A stretch of 64,000 nucleotides of DNA from Pseudomonas fluorescens (GCF_902498065.1 NZ_CABVIR010000003.1:62001-126000), one strand, 5' to 3'; numbered from the stretch's first letter, positions 1 through 9,229 are shown. Made by a program: numbers and translations. Notes: generated from the letters alone by a model not told the origin.

Positions 1-1
1 C

Positions 2-106
2 TTCGTTGAAAGCCACCCGGAACTGACCAACTACTCGATCAAGCGCAAACCCGAAGAGCTGGCCCTGGCCATCGCCGCCGCCATCGCCGCCCACGCAGGC
101 CTGTGA
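2..106 (+). CDS. Pyruvate carboxylase biotin carboxylase subunit, C-terminal end (partial)
   Basis: Only the last 34 codons lie in the window, ending at the TGA at 104-106. The visible peptide contains SIKRKPEELA and an alanine-rich tail, which fits the C-terminus of the biotin carboxylase (subunit A) of the two-subunit pyruvate carboxylase of pseudomonads. That subunit carboxylates biotin using ATP and bicarbonate. The assignment rests mainly on the gene 11 bases downstream, which encodes the carboxyltransferase/biotinyl partner in the same orientation, so the two are almost certainly one operon. The catalytic domains are outside the window. Confidence 0.75.
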   Translation, partial: FVESHPELTNYSIKRKPEELALAIAAAIAAHAGL

Positions 107-117
107 GGAAAAGAACA

Positions 118-1926
118 ATGAGCAAGCAAATCCACGTTACCGACACAATCCTGCGCGACGCCCACCAATCGCTGCTCGCCACCCGCATGCGCACCGAAGA
201 CATGCTGCCGATCTGCGACAAGCTCGACAAAGTCGGCTACTGGTCGCTGGAATGCTGGGGCGGCGCAACCTTCGACGCCTGCGTACGCTTTCTAAAAGAA
301 GACCCGTGGGAGCGTCTGCGCCAATTGCGCGCGGCGTTGCCTAACACGCGTCTGCAAATGCTCCTGCGTGGCCAGAACCTGCTGGGCTATCGCCACTACA
401 GCGATGACGTGGTCAAAGCCTTCGTCGCCAAGGCAGCGGTCAACGGCATCGACGTGTTCCGTATCTTCGATGCGATGAACGACGTGCGTAACCTGCGCGT
501 GGCCATCGAAGCGGTAAAAGCGTCGGGCAAACACGCCCAAGGCACCATCGCTTACACCACCAGCCCGGTGCACACCATCGATGCGTTCGTTGCGCAAGCC
601 AAGCAAATGGAAGCCATGGGTTGCGACTCGGTGGCGATCAAGGACATGGCGGGCCTGCTGACGCCATACGCCACCGGCGAACTGGTCAAGGCGTTGAAAG
701 CCGAGCAGTCGCTGCCCGTGTTCATTCACTCCCACGATACCGCTGGCATGGCGACCATGTGCCAGCTCAAGGCCATCGAAAACGGCGCCGATCACATCGA
801 CACCGCGATCTCCAGCTTCGCCTCGGGCACCAGCCACCCGGGTACCGAGTCGATGGTCGCTGCCCTGAAAGGCAGCGAATTCGACACCGGCCTGAATCTG
901 GAGCTGCTGCAAGAGATCGGCTTGTACTTCTACGCCGTGCGCAAGAAGTACCACCAGTTCGAAAGCGAATTCACCGCCGTCGACACCCGCGTGCAAGTCA
1001 ACCAGGTGCCGGGCGGGATGATTTCCAACCTGGCCAACCAGCTGAAAGAGCAGGGCGCGCTGAACCGCATGGGCGAAGTGCTCGCTGAAATTCCGCGCGT
1101 TCGTGAAGACCTCGGCTTCCCGCCGCTGGTGACCCCGACCTCGCAGATCGTCGGCACCCAGGCGTTCTTCAACGTGCTGGCCGGTGAGCGCTACAAGACC
1201 ATCACCAACGAAGTGAAGCTCTACCTGCAAGGCGGCTACGGCAAGGCGCCGGGCACCGTGAACGAAAAACTGCGTCGCCAGGCCATTGGCAGCGAAGAAG
1301 TGATCGACGTTCGTCCGGCTGACCTGCTCAAGCCGGAAATGACCAAGCTGCGTGCCGAAATCGGCGCGGTGGCCAAGTCTGAAGAGGACGTGCTGACCTA
1401 CGCGATGTTCCCGGACATCGGCCGCAAATTCCTCGAAGAACGCGCTGCGGGTACGCTCACTCCAGAAGTGCTGTTGCCGATTCCTGAAGCGGGTGGCGTA
1501 GCCTCTGCCGGTGGCGAAGGCGTGCCGACCGAGTTCGTCATCGACGTCCACGGCGAAACCTACCGCGTCGACATCACCGGTGTCGGCGTCAAGGCGGAAG
1601 GCAAGCGTCACTTCTACCTGTCCATCGACGGCATGCCGGAAGAAGTGGTGTTCGAACCACTCAACGAATTCGTCAGCGGCGGCAACAGCAAGCGCAAGCA
1701 AGCCACCGCGCCGGGCCATGTCAGCACCACCATGCCGGGCAACATCGTCGACGTGCTGGTCAAGGAAGGCGATGTTGTGAAAGCCGGCCAGGCCGTGCTG
1801 ATCACCGAAGCGATGAAGATGGAGACCGAAGTGCAGGCGGCCATCGCCGGCAAAGTCACCGCCATCCACGTGGCCAAGGGCGATCGGGTGAATCCGGGCG
1901 AAATACTGATCGAGATCGAAGGCTGA
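118..1926 (+). CDS. oadA: Pyruvate carboxylase subunit B / oxaloacetate decarboxylase alpha-type carboxyltransferase
   Basis: A 602-residue biotin-dependent carboxyltransferase that moves CO2 from carboxybiotin to pyruvate, giving oxaloacetate (anaplerosis). The N-terminal HMGL-like TIM barrel begins with TDTILRDAHQSLLATR, the metal/substrate-binding signature of the family. The conserved carboxylase domain occupies roughly residues 300-460. The C-terminal biotinyl domain carries EAMKMETE with the biotin-accepting lysine. The start was set at the ATG at 118, preceded by a GAGGAAAAG ribosome-binding site; a GTG at 103 overlaps the previous gene and would add five residues. Databases often label such proteins oadA, but the partner biotin carboxylase and the lack of beta and gamma membrane subunits favour pyruvate carboxylase (pycB). 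Confidence 0.93.
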   Translation: MSKQIHVTDTILRDAHQSLLATRMRTEDMLPICDKLDKVGYWSLECWGGATFDACVRFLKEDPWERLRQLRAALPNTRLQMLLRGQNLLGYRHYSDDVVKAFVAKAAVNGIDVFRIFDAMNDVRNLRVAIEAVKASGKHAQGTIAYTTSPVHTIDAFVAQAKQMEAMGCDSVAIKDMAGLLTPYATGELVKALKAEQSLPVFIHSHDTAGMATMCQLKAIENGADHIDTAISSFASGTSHPGTESMVAALKGSEFDTGLNLELLQEIGLYFYAVRKKYHQFESEFTAVDTRVQVNQVPGGMISNLANQLKEQGALNRMGEVLAEIPRVREDLGFPPLVTPTSQIVGTQAFFNVLAGERYKTITNEVKLYLQGGYGKAPGTVNEKLRRQAIGSEEVIDVRPADLLKPEMTKLRAEIGAVAKSEEDVLTYAMFPDIGRKFLEERAAGTLTPEVLLPIPEAGGVASAGGEGVPTEFVIDVHGETYRVDITGVGVKAEGKRHFYLSIDGMPEEVVFEPLNEFVSGGNSKRKQATAPGHVSTTMPGNIVDVLVKEGDVVKAGQAVLITEAMKMETEVQAAIAGKVTAIHVAKGDRVNPGEILIEIEG

Positions 1927-1957
1927 GTTAACAGCCTCGATATAACGCTTTAAACCT

Positions 1958-1985
1958 CGGGGGGGCATGTGCTCCCCTTTTTTTT
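1958..1985 (+). terminator. Rho-independent terminator of the pyruvate carboxylase operon
   Basis: A G-run and C-run stem (GGGGGCAT...TGCTCCCC) is followed directly by a run of eight or nine T. It lies about 30 bases after the oadA stop and before the convergent autotransporter gene. Confidence 0.8.
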
Positions 1986-2004
1986 CGCCCGGGATTTGTG
2001 AGGG

Positions 2005-4338
2005 TTAGAAGGTCATTCGCCACTGACCCGTGACGCCATGGTTTCGGCTGTCGGTGCCGATCTCTCCGGTGGCGCCAACGCCCAGCGTATGCCGCGCCGA
2101 AAGAGACAGGTCGAGCCCGGCATCGAGCACCACGCTGTGACGATCCAGCGGTGCACCTTCCACGGTGAAGCGCGTGCCACCCGTCGCCAGTTTTTGTCGG
2201 GTGTGGCTCTCGAGTTCACCGTAAGTCTGCTTCCAGCCTGCGCTGAAACGCGGGGTCAACTGCATGCCGTTATCGAACGTATTGAGCTTCGCCACGCGCA
2301 GACCGAAGGTACTGTTGACGTTGTTGCGCGTTTGTCCCAAGACTTTCAGGGTCGCATCCCCACCTTTTTCTGTGTAGCCGTCGCGTTGGTAGCGCTGATA
2401 GCCGAGGCTGGCGAACGGTTCGATGCGGTAGACGTCGCGACCCAGGTTGTAACCCGCTTCTGCGAAGACTTGTTGCGTATTGGCCTCGTACTGACCTTTG
2501 GGATTGTCGCTGAATCCATTGAAGGCTACTCGACGTTTGGTGCTGCCATCGTGGCTGCTATGGGTGAGCCCCAAACGCAGCGCCAGTGGTCCATTCTGGC
2601 GCAGTGCATAGGCCCCCAAATGCCAGCTATCAAGGTCACCATCGAGTGTGCGGCTATCCAGGCGAGTGTCGGATTTGCCGCCGATCACACCCAAGCGCCA
2701 TTCCTCATCAATTGCCCAATCAGCTCCCACGACCAGACCCTTGGTGGAATGGCGCAGAGCGTCATAGTCGCGATCCACTTTCCCACCATGTCCCAGCGCT
2801 TGCAGCCAGACTCTACCGTCGTTTTCGCTGCCGGCAGCCAAGCGAGGCGCGTTGTTTCGCCTGCCGGATTTGCTATCGGCGCTATCCAACTGACGCATGG
2901 CCGAAAGCATGCTGGCGCTGACCGGGGCGTCGCTGTTGAGGGTCATCTTGGCGAGATTGGCGGTGCTGTCACCAGCGAGTTGATCGAGGGCATTGGCCGC
3001 AGTGTCCACGGTCGAACCGAGGAGGGCAGCAATGGCGGCATTTGCTGAGGCCGCAGGTTCCACAACACTCTGGCCAAAGTTCTCGCTGTTGTCGTTGAGG
3101 GCGAAGTACCCCAACGGCAGTTCATTTCGAGCGTATTGCAGCAACACCTCGGTTTCGGACTGGAATAGTTTTGGAGTCAAGTACGCCAGATTACTGGTGA
3201 CATGATCGAATTCACCGTCCACTTTGCTGGCCCGGAGCAGGGTGTATACGGTGCTGGTGGAATAGCTGCCCGGCAGTGCGACGAGATTCAGAGAGGCGTT
3301 CCAAAGCTCGGCTACACCGTCGACAACAAGGGTCGGTATTTGATCTGCAGCGGTTACTACATAAGATAACGTGGCGCTTTGCGAAAGGGTCAGCTCTCCT
3401 TTGACGTGGGGCGCCCCCAACAGCTCAGTGACCATTAGCGTACCGTCTACGAACAGGTCGCGAACTTCACCGTGCCCACCGTAGGTGCCGCCCTCGAAAA
3501 CATCGACATCACCCGCGATACTGCCCCGATTGAACAGCTTCGCACCGCTCAACACTTCTGCTCCCAGGCCAAAGTCACCTTTGCCGATCAAAGTCCAGGC
3601 ACCTTGGGCCACTCGCAAGCCAAGAAAGTTACGGGTCTGGCCGAGTATGCCGCCTTCGGGTGAGTCCAGGAGTATACCGTTCACCCCGTCGCCGCCCTGA
3701 ATTTCCCCTGAAAAGCTGGCGCCCTTGTTGATGATCAACAGGTCATTTTCCTCCCCTAGCGCCAGCGAGACTCCATCGATGCTTGCGTACTGCCCTGAAG
3801 CAGTAGTGCGCTTGGTTGTGTCGGCTTTTGCAAAGTCCAAGAACGTGAGCAGCACGTCGTCGTTTACCGGTTCGAAAGGGGTGTCAGGTGTCTTGTGAGT
3901 TTCATCATGCTGATCCATCGAAGGGGGCAATTTCCCGGTTGCTAACGGGTCATTGATGATCGGCTCGGCGGTGATGTGCTCTGCGACTGTTTCGGGCAGG
4001 TTGGGTAAGAGTGAATCGTTGGGCGTTTCGGGAAACTCATAAAGATCTGCAGCAAGATCCACAGGTTCCGGAGCCGGTGGAGCGGATTCCACCGGAATGG
4101 ACGGTTCTTTCGGTTCAGGCGCAGCGGCGTTGACGGCATGCGACATCGGGCCAATGAAGTTTCTGATCGCCAGAAGGTCGTCTTTTTTCGGCCACAGCGC
4201 TGCACTAGTCTTCTTGACAGGAGCTTCGATGACGGTAACAGGCTCTGCTTGCTGAGCCATGGACAGCTCGATGCTGCCGAGTGTGAGGGCGATCGCTAAT
4301 GCGAGTCGGTGCGGGCGATGGGTGTAAGGCTTGGGCAT
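2005..4338 (-). CDS. Autotransporter outer membrane beta-barrel protein
   Basis: A 777-residue type Va autotransporter. It has an N-terminal signal peptide (hydrophobic LALAIALTLGSIELSMAQQ), then a proline/glutamate-rich stretch to about residue 150. The passenger, about 180-400, contains GDVDVFEGGTYGGHGEV- and GELTLSQSATLSYVV-like strands typical of beta-helical passengers. The C-terminal barrel of about 280 residues ends in TGQWRMTF; a terminal phenylalanine is the usual outer-membrane assembly signal. The start ATG is preceded by GAGG at good spacing. It converges with the carboxylase operon. No catalytic triad is obvious in the passenger, so its function (adhesin or otherwise) is unknown. 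The passenger is short for the family. Confidence 0.85.
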   Translation of the reverse strand: MPKPYTHRPHRLALAIALTLGSIELSMAQQAEPVTVIEAPVKKTSAALWPKKDDLLAIRNFIGPMSHAVNAAAPEPKEPSIPVESAPPAPEPVDLAADLYEFPETPNDSLLPNLPETVAEHITAEPIINDPLATGKLPPSMDQHDETHKTPDTPFEPVNDDVLLTFLDFAKADTTKRTTASGQYASIDGVSLALGEENDLLIINKGASFSGEIQGGDGVNGILLDSPEGGILGQTRNFLGLRVAQGAWTLIGKGDFGLGAEVLSGAKLFNRGSIAGDVDVFEGGTYGGHGEVRDLFVDGTLMVTELLGAPHVKGELTLSQSATLSYVVTAADQIPTLVVDGVAELWNASLNLVALPGSYSTSTVYTLLRASKVDGEFDHVTSNLAYLTPKLFQSETEVLLQYARNELPLGYFALNDNSENFGQSVVEPAASANAAIAALLGSTVDTAANALDQLAGDSTANLAKMTLNSDAPVSASMLSAMRQLDSADSKSGRRNNAPRLAAGSENDGRVWLQALGHGGKVDRDYDALRHSTKGLVVGADWAIDEEWRLGVIGGKSDTRLDSRTLDGDLDSWHLGAYALRQNGPLALRLGLTHSSHDGSTKRRVAFNGFSDNPKGQYEANTQQVFAEAGYNLGRDVYRIEPFASLGYQRYQRDGYTEKGGDATLKVLGQTRNNVNSTFGLRVAKLNTFDNGMQLTPRFSAGWKQTYGELESHTRQKLATGGTRFTVEGAPLDRHSVVLDAGLDLSLSARHTLGVGATGEIGTDSRNHGVTGQWRMTF

Positions 4339-4669
4339 TGAGTGCGACCTCGTTTTTCAGGAGGTCGAACTTTAGGAGGCAGGCCCAGTGCTTGAATGCC
4401 GGGCGTTTCGGGCATTTCTGCAGGGTCTTGGACATTCGGTTGTAGCTAAAATTGGGCGTTGAAGTCTACTTGCGCAGCGGCCTTCATGAGCCGGGGTTTT
4501 TGCCTACAGCATTTCAGGACCGGTCTGTTTGTTAAGGCCTGGAAACTCGTCTACCCATAGCTGATTGCTCTGGAGAGCCCGGCTTGCCGGCGATGGCGCC
4601 CTCGAGATCGTCATCGCCAGCAAGCCCGTTCTACAAGGGTTGCGCATGTTCGAAAGCTGCAATCCTTCC
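4339..4669. other. Intergenic region with a REP-like pair
   Basis: There is no convincing gene between the autotransporter start and the permease stop. The stretch should hold the autotransporter promoter (reading left) and contains one degenerate REP-type inverted pair near 4571-4636. Open frames here lack ribosome-binding sites and are not convincing. Confidence 0.6.
4571..4636. repeat. REP-like inverted pair (degenerate)
   Basis: GGCTTGCCGGCGATGGC faces CATCGCCAGCAAGCC across a loop of about 15 bases. It resembles the other REP pairs in the window but lacks the full GTGGGAGC core. Confidence 0.6.
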
Positions 4670-5506
4670 CTAGCTGCGACCCAAATACGCCTTCCCGTAA
4701 TGCCGCTCCATCCGCGCCTGAATCAGCTCCAACCCAATCGACATCACCCAGTAAATAATCGCCGCGGTCGTCAGCATCTCGATATACCGATAGCTCGACC
4801 GCCCATACGATTGCGCCAGAAACATCACTTCCCAAACGCCCATCACCGAGATCAGTGACGAGTCTTTGAGCATCGAGATGAATTGATTGGTGGTCGGCGG
4901 GATGATGGTGCGCATGGCTTGTGGCAGGGTGACGCGCCAGAAGATCACGGTTTCGCGCATGCCCAGTGCCAGCGAGGCTTCGCGTTGGCCGTGGGGGACG
5001 CCGAGGATGCCGGCGCGGAAGATTTCGCTCAGGTACGCGCCGTAGTTCAGCGACAGGGCGATGATGCCGGCGGCGACGGCGCCCGGCACAATGCCGAGTT
5101 GCGGCAGACCCAGGTAGATCAGCAGGATCTGGATCAGCAAAGGGGTGCCGCGAAAGAACGAGGCGTAAAAACTCGCAATCCCGAAGGCCACAGCGCTTTT
5201 CGACAGTCGTGCAATGGCCGTGATGAAGCCCAGCAGCGACGATGCGAGGATCGAGCACAGGCACAAAAACAGTGTCAGCGCCGCGCCCTGCAGAAAGCCG
5301 TTCGGCGCCAGGTGCAGGCCGATCAGGTTGGGCAGTTTGTCGAGGATGATCGAGAACTTCAGGTCGAAGCTCAGGAAGAAACTGGCGAACAGACCCAGCA
5401 TTGCCGCCCAGGTCAGGTACAGCCGCGTGCGAAAACCGAAGAACCGTTGCAGCCGAGACTCAGCCGCCGGTTGTGGCGGCTGAGGAGGGTTGGGAAAGGA
5501 AGTCAT
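4670..5506 (-). CDS. Amino acid ABC transporter permease (HisM/GlnP type)
   Basis: A 278-residue inner-membrane permease of a polar amino acid ABC importer. It has several membrane segments (AAMLGLFASFFLSFDLKF, ALTLFLCLCSILASSLLGFI). The central region with FFRGTPLLIQILLIYLGLP and the EAA-type loop SLALGMRETVIFWRVTLPQA contacts the ATPase. The start was placed at the ATG at 5506 because it overlaps the TGA of the upstream binding-protein gene (ATGA), a sign of translational coupling. An upstream in-frame start would add eight residues inside that gene. No ATPase gene follows, so the transporter must borrow one encoded elsewhere. The substrate cannot be read from the sequence. Confidence 0.88.
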   Translation of the reverse strand: MTSFPNPPQPPQPAAESRLQRFFGFRTRLYLTWAAMLGLFASFFLSFDLKFSIILDKLPNLIGLHLAPNGFLQGAALTLFLCLCSILASSLLGFITAIARLSKSAVAFGIASFYASFFRGTPLLIQILLIYLGLPQLGIVPGAVAAGIIALSLNYGAYLSEIFRAGILGVPHGQREASLALGMRETVIFWRVTLPQAMRTIIPPTTNQFISMLKDSSLISVMGVWEVMFLAQSYGRSSYRYIEMLTTAAIIYWVMSIGLELIQARMERHYGKAYLGRS

Positions 5507-6324
5507 TTGCTGATGTCGGCGCCGATCCATTTTTGCGAGAGCTTGCTCAGGGTGCCGTCCTGTTTCAGTTGCGCGAAGACGTCACGCACCTTGGCGTCCC
5601 ACTGCGCGTCGCCTTTTTCGATGGCCACCGAGTTCGGCTCCGAGTACAGCGGTTCGCCGGCGAGCTTGAAGCGTTTGTCTTCGGTCAGTCGCGGCTGCGC
5701 GGTAACCAGGTTGGTGAGGACCGCATCCAGTCGCACGCCAGTACCCAGCCCCAGATCCTGGAACGCCACGTTGTCGGTGTCGTACGGGGCGATTTGCACA
5801 TTCTCGAAGGGGTACTGCAACTGCGTGTCTTCGGCGCCTTCGATCACCAGATTTTTGTTCAGGTAGCTTTCGTAGCTGGAGGCGCTGGTGAGGCCGACTT
5901 TCTTGCCGCTCAGATCCTTGGCGCTGTGGATGCTGTCGTCCTTGGCGTTGACCACGATCACCGCCGGTGAGGCGTAGTACTCGACCGGGAAGTCGAAGAC
6001 TTCGGCGCGGGCCTTGCTCGGGGTCATGGAGCAGATGCAAATGTCATAGCGCCCGCTCCAGCGGCCGGCGGCGATCACGTCCCAGGATGGCGTTTCGAGG
6101 CGCAGTTTGACCCCGAGTTTATTCGCCACGGCTTTGGCCACATCAACATCGAAGCCGTCGAGTTGGTTCTGGTCATTGAGGAACGAGAAGGGTGGATAGC
6201 TTTCCATCAGCACGCCGACCAGTTCTTTCTTTTGCTCGATGCGGTCCAGCGTTGCGCCGCCGAAGGCATGGGTGGAGGCGGCCAGAATCGTCAGGCCCAG
6301 GGCCAGGAGTGGTTGAAGTTTCAC
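5503..6324 (-). CDS. Amino acid ABC transporter substrate-binding protein
   Basis: A 273-residue periplasmic solute-binding protein of family 3 with a cleavable signal peptide (MKLQPLLALGLTILAASTHAFG). Family landmarks are the N-lobe start LDRIEQKKELVGVLMESYPPFSFLN, GFDVDVAKAVANKLG, and ICSMTPSKARAEVFDFPVEY before the hinge. It starts at GTG 6324 with AGGGA upstream and overlaps the permease start by four bases, so the two form one operon reading leftward. A specificity for a polar or acidic amino acid is inference only. Confidence 0.88.
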   Translation of the reverse strand: MKLQPLLALGLTILAASTHAFGGATLDRIEQKKELVGVLMESYPPFSFLNDQNQLDGFDVDVAKAVANKLGVKLRLETPSWDVIAAGRWSGRYDICICSMTPSKARAEVFDFPVEYYASPAVIVVNAKDDSIHSAKDLSGKKVGLTSASSYESYLNKNLVIEGAEDTQLQYPFENVQIAPYDTDNVAFQDLGLGTGVRLDAVLTNLVTAQPRLTEDKRFKLAGEPLYSEPNSVAIEKGDAQWDAKVRDVFAQLKQDGTLSKLSQKWIGADISK

Positions 6325-6420
6325 AGTCGATCCCTGAAAAAAATTGGTTGTTATTCACCGAATGGTACGTATTAAATAGTTATAAATATGACTCCGGTAG
6401 TGAGTTTTTTTCATAAGCTT

Positions 6421-7335
6421 ATGAGTGAAAAGCATATGGGCGCAGCAAGCACAGTGATTCTGGATGGCGGCATGGGTCGTGAGTTGCAGCGCCGCGGTGC
6501 GCCATTCAGGCAGCCTGAATGGTCGGCGCTGGCCTTGAGCGAAGCGCCGCAGGCCGTGGAGGCGGTGCACGCGGCTTATATCGAAAGCGGTGCGAACGTG
6601 ATCACCAGCAACAGTTACGCGGTGGTGCCGTTTCACATTGGCGAAGCGCGTTTTGCTGCTGAGGGGCAGGCGCTTGCAGCGCTGGCCGGTGAGCTGGCAC
6701 GGCGTGCGGTTGATGCCTCGGGCAAACCGGTTCGCCTGGCGGGCTCACTGCCGCCGCTGTTTGGCTCCTACCGCCCAGACCTGTTCGACGCCAGTCGGGT
6801 AACTGAACTGCTGACGCCGCTGGTAAACGGCCTGGCACCCTATGTTGATTTGTGGCTGGCGGAAACCCAGAGTTCGATCGTTGAAGCGCGAGCGATTCAC
6901 GCCGGTCTGCCGAAAGACGGCAAGCCGTTCTGGCTGTCGTTTACCCTGAAGGATGAGGACACGGACGAAGTCCCGCGTTTACGCTCCGGTGAGCCTGTGG
7001 CTGAAGCGGCTGCGGTGGCTGCCGAGCTGGGCGTCGAGACGTTGCTGTTCAACTGCAGCCAACCGGAAGTGATCGGTGCGGCGATTGATGCAGCGCGAGA
7101 AACCTTCGAGCGTTTGGGGGTGAAGATTCACATCGGCGCGTATGCCAATGCCTTCCCGCCGCAACCGAAAGAGGCGACGGCCAATGATGGTCTGGACCCG
7201 TTGCGCGAGGACCTTGATCCGCCGGGTTATCTGCAGTGGGCGGCCGATTGGCAGAAGCGCGGCGCCAGCCATTTGGGTGGGTGCTGCGGGATTGGGCCGG
7301 AGCATATTGCGGTGTTGGCCCAGAAGTTGGGGTGA
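6421..7335 (+). CDS. Homocysteine S-methyltransferase family protein
   Basis: About 304 residues. The family transfers a methyl group (from S-methylmethionine or a similar donor) to homocysteine, making methionine. The start ILDGGMGRELQRRGAPF is the family N-terminus. The zinc-binding cysteines are present in LLFNCSQPE and in the C-terminal LGGCCGIGPEHI. The start is uncertain: ATGs at 6388, 6421 and 6436 are in frame and none has a strong ribosome-binding site; homology begins around 6436. The gene is divergent from the ABC pair, with about 100 bases between them. MmuM-like activity is plausible, but no S-methylmethionine permease gene lies beside it. Confidence 0.85.
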   Translation: MSEKHMGAASTVILDGGMGRELQRRGAPFRQPEWSALALSEAPQAVEAVHAAYIESGANVITSNSYAVVPFHIGEARFAAEGQALAALAGELARRAVDASGKPVRLAGSLPPLFGSYRPDLFDASRVTELLTPLVNGLAPYVDLWLAETQSSIVEARAIHAGLPKDGKPFWLSFTLKDEDTDEVPRLRSGEPVAEAAAVAAELGVETLLFNCSQPEVIGAAIDAARETFERLGVKIHIGAYANAFPPQPKEATANDGLDPLREDLDPPGYLQWAADWQKRGASHLGGCCGIGPEHIAVLAQKLG

Positions 7336-7340
7336 AGCCA

Positions 7341-7440
7341 ATCGCCGGCAAGCCGGTCTCGCTCCCACATTGGATTGGGGCTGTTCACAAATGTGTGGTC
7401 AACCCAAAACCCTGTGGGAGCGAGCCTGCTCGCGATGGCG
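7341..7440. repeat. REPIN (paired REP hairpin)
   Basis: Two inverted REP units: ATCGCCGGCAAGCCGGTCTC plus GCTCCCAC on the left, and GTGGGAGCGAGCCTGCTCGC plus GATGGCG on the right. They sit between convergent genes. Confidence 0.85.
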
Positions 7441-7460
7441 TCCGAAAGGGCGCCGCTGAT

Positions 7461-8132
7461 TTACCCGCGACACTCAGCCAGAGTTTTCACCTGCCCCGAA
7501 CCCGTCTGATTCTCATCAGACAGCCACCGCTCAAACCCCGCACCAATCGCCGGCCATTCCGAATCCAGAATCGAATACCACGCGGTATCCCGGTTCTGAC
7601 CCTTCACCACCATGTGCTGGCGGAACACCCCTTCAAAACTGAACCCCAACCGCTCCGCCGCGTACTTGGAGCGTGCGTTGCCGTTGTTGCATTTCCACTC
7701 CAGACGCCGGTAGCCCAGCGCAAACGACTCTTTGGCCAGCAGATACACCGCTTCGGTACTTTTTGGCGAACGCTGCATCGACGCGCCGAAGGTGACGTGG
7801 CCGATCTCGATGCGACCTTGTGCCGGAACGATCGACATCAAGCTGAGAATGCCTTGCACATCACCGCTGGCACGGTCGATCACGCAGAAGAAATACGGGT
7901 CGCTGTTGGCGGCGTGGTTGTTCAGCCAGTCGTTGAAAACGCTGCGCTCCGGGAAAGGACCGTAAGGCAAATAGTCCCAGAGTTTCGGGTCGGCGCCGGG
8001 ACCTTGCAGGGCTTTCCACAAACCGTCGGCGTGACGCGCCGGGTCAAGTTTTTCCAGGCGAATAAACCGCCCTTCGAGGGTTTGCACGGAGGGGGCTGGG
8101 GCACCTTTCCAGTCTGCGAGTGAATTCGTCAT
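7461..8132 (-). CDS. GNAT family N-acetyltransferase (RimJ/RimL-like)
   Basis: About 223 residues, resembling the RimJ/RimL-type GNAT group that acetylates protein N-termini or small molecules using acetyl-CoA. Features are the N-terminal LEGRFIRLEKLDPARHADGL, the central EIGHVTFGASMQRSPKSTEAVYLL, and NGNARSKYAAERLGFSFEGVFRQHMVVKG, the canonical acetyl-CoA-proximal RLGF motif. The start was set at the ATG at 8132, which has AAGGAGAACGAC upstream; a longer frame adds six residues. It follows another acetyltransferase gene in the same direction with a gap of only 17 bases, so they are probably co-transcribed. Confidence 0.87.
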   Translation of the reverse strand: MTNSLADWKGAPAPSVQTLEGRFIRLEKLDPARHADGLWKALQGPGADPKLWDYLPYGPFPERSVFNDWLNNHAANSDPYFFCVIDRASGDVQGILSLMSIVPAQGRIEIGHVTFGASMQRSPKSTEAVYLLAKESFALGYRRLEWKCNNGNARSKYAAERLGFSFEGVFRQHMVVKGQNRDTAWYSILDSEWPAIGAGFERWLSDENQTGSGQVKTLAECRG

Positions 8133-8149
8133 GTCGTTCTCCTTGAACA

Positions 8150-8596
8150 CTAAAGGGCTTTGCGAAACTGGATGAAACCAGGGCGTTCAGCGATGCGCTC
8201 GTAAAGCTGGATCGCGGTGGCGTTGGTTTCGTGGGTCAACCAGTGGACCTTGCAGCAACCGTCCGCTTGGGCGGTCGCGTAGACAAACTCGATCAGCTTG
8301 CGGCCGACGCCAGTGCCGCGGGTTTCGGGTGTCACCAACAGATCTTGAAGGTAGCAGGAGTTTTCGATGCTCCAGTTCGACCGATGGTAGATGAAGTTCA
8401 CCATGCCGACCGCTTTGCCGTCGCTCCAGGCCAGTGCCGAATGTGTCGGTTCATTCGAGTCGAGCAGGCGTTGCCACGTGCTGTCAGTGACCGCCTCAGG
8501 CAGTTCGGTGTTGTAGAAGCGCAGGTAGGCCTGCCACAACGGCAGCCACGCCGCGTGATCGTCGGCGGTGACCTGGCGGATTTCAATCTGACTCAT
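8150..8596 (-). CDS. GNAT family N-acetyltransferase
   Basis: A 148-residue single-domain acetyltransferase. LQDLLVTPETRGTGVGRKLIEFV is the acetyl-CoA pyrophosphate-binding motif (Q/R-x-x-G-x-G/A), and HWLTHETNATAIQLYERIAERPGF the C-terminal part. The start at ATG 8596 is supported by AAGGA eight bases upstream. It lies between a PaiB-like gene and a second acetyltransferase, all reading leftward with gaps of 9-17 bases, suggesting a three-gene operon. In other bacteria PaiA (an acetyltransferase of polyamines) accompanies PaiB; whether this is a functional PaiA counterpart is inference. Confidence 0.88.
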   Translation of the reverse strand: MSQIEIRQVTADDHAAWLPLWQAYLRFYNTELPEAVTDSTWQRLLDSNEPTHSALAWSDGKAVGMVNFIYHRSNWSIENSCYLQDLLVTPETRGTGVGRKLIEFVYATAQADGCCKVHWLTHETNATAIQLYERIAERPGFIQFRKAL

Positions 8597-8605
8597 GTTC
8601 AATCC

Positions 8606-9229
8606 TTAGCGCATCAAGTGGGCGAGGGCCTGATCATGCGTATCGGGGCTGGCAGCAAGCCCCTCGCGCACGCCGGCGATGTCTGCGGTGCTGCGGTTCT
8701 GACTGAGTTTGCGTTTGCCTTCCAGGCGGTGGATCGGCAGGGCAAACCCGACGATGGCCTTGAGCATGCCGTCGATGTAGTCGGCGGGTGCATCGGCGAC
8801 TTTCCACGGTTGGTCGCGACCGGCTTCATGGCGGTCGGTCAACGCACTGACCAGGTTGAGCAGGCGGTCGGCATCGCTGAAAACCTCTGCGGTGCCGTAA
8901 GCGTGTACAGCGACGTAGTTCCAGGTCGGCACGACTTTGCCGTGCTCGGCTTTGCTCGGATAAAACCCCGGGCTGACGTAAGCGTCGGCACCGGCAAAAA
9001 TGACCAACGCTTCGGCACCGTTCTGTAGTGCCTTCCATTGCGGATTGGCCCGGGCGAAGTGACCGTACAGAGTGCCATTCGGACCTTGGTCAGGGCTGAA
9101 CAGCAGCGGCAGATGACTGGCTTGCAGACCCTGCTCGTCGTGGGTGACCACCACGGCCAGGCGCGTATCGAGTATCTGCTGCTGCAGTTCATGCAAATCT
9201 TTGATGGCAAAGCCGTTGGGGTTGTACAT
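8606..9229 (-). CDS. FMN-binding negative transcriptional regulator, PaiB family
   Basis: A 207-residue protein beginning MYNPNGFAI, typical of the PaiB family, which adopts a split-barrel flavin-binding fold. Conserved stretches include HLPLLFSPDQGPNGTLYGHFARANPQWK, FAGADAYVSPGFYPSK, VPTWNYVAVHAYG and the C-terminal VGFALPIHRLEGKRKLSQNR. The ATG at 9229 was chosen because homology starts there; a longer open frame upstream runs through the divergent gene. It is first in a likely operon with two acetyltransferases and divergent from a MocR-type regulator that probably controls it across the 90-base gap. Confidence 0.88.
   Translation of the reverse strand: MYNPNGFAIKDLHELQQQILDTRLAVVVTHDEQGLQASHLPLLFSPDQGPNGTLYGHFARANPQWKALQNGAEALVIFAGADAYVSPGFYPSKAEHGKVVPTWNYVAVHAYGTAEVFSDADRLLNLVSALTDRHEAGRDQPWKVADAPADYIDGMLKAIVGFALPIHRLEGKRKLSQNRSTADIAGVREGLAASPDTHDQALAHLMR

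Noticed and set aside
292..1968. Long open frame antisense to oadA
   Set aside because: Same shadow effect of high third-position GC; the sense gene has complete family motifs.
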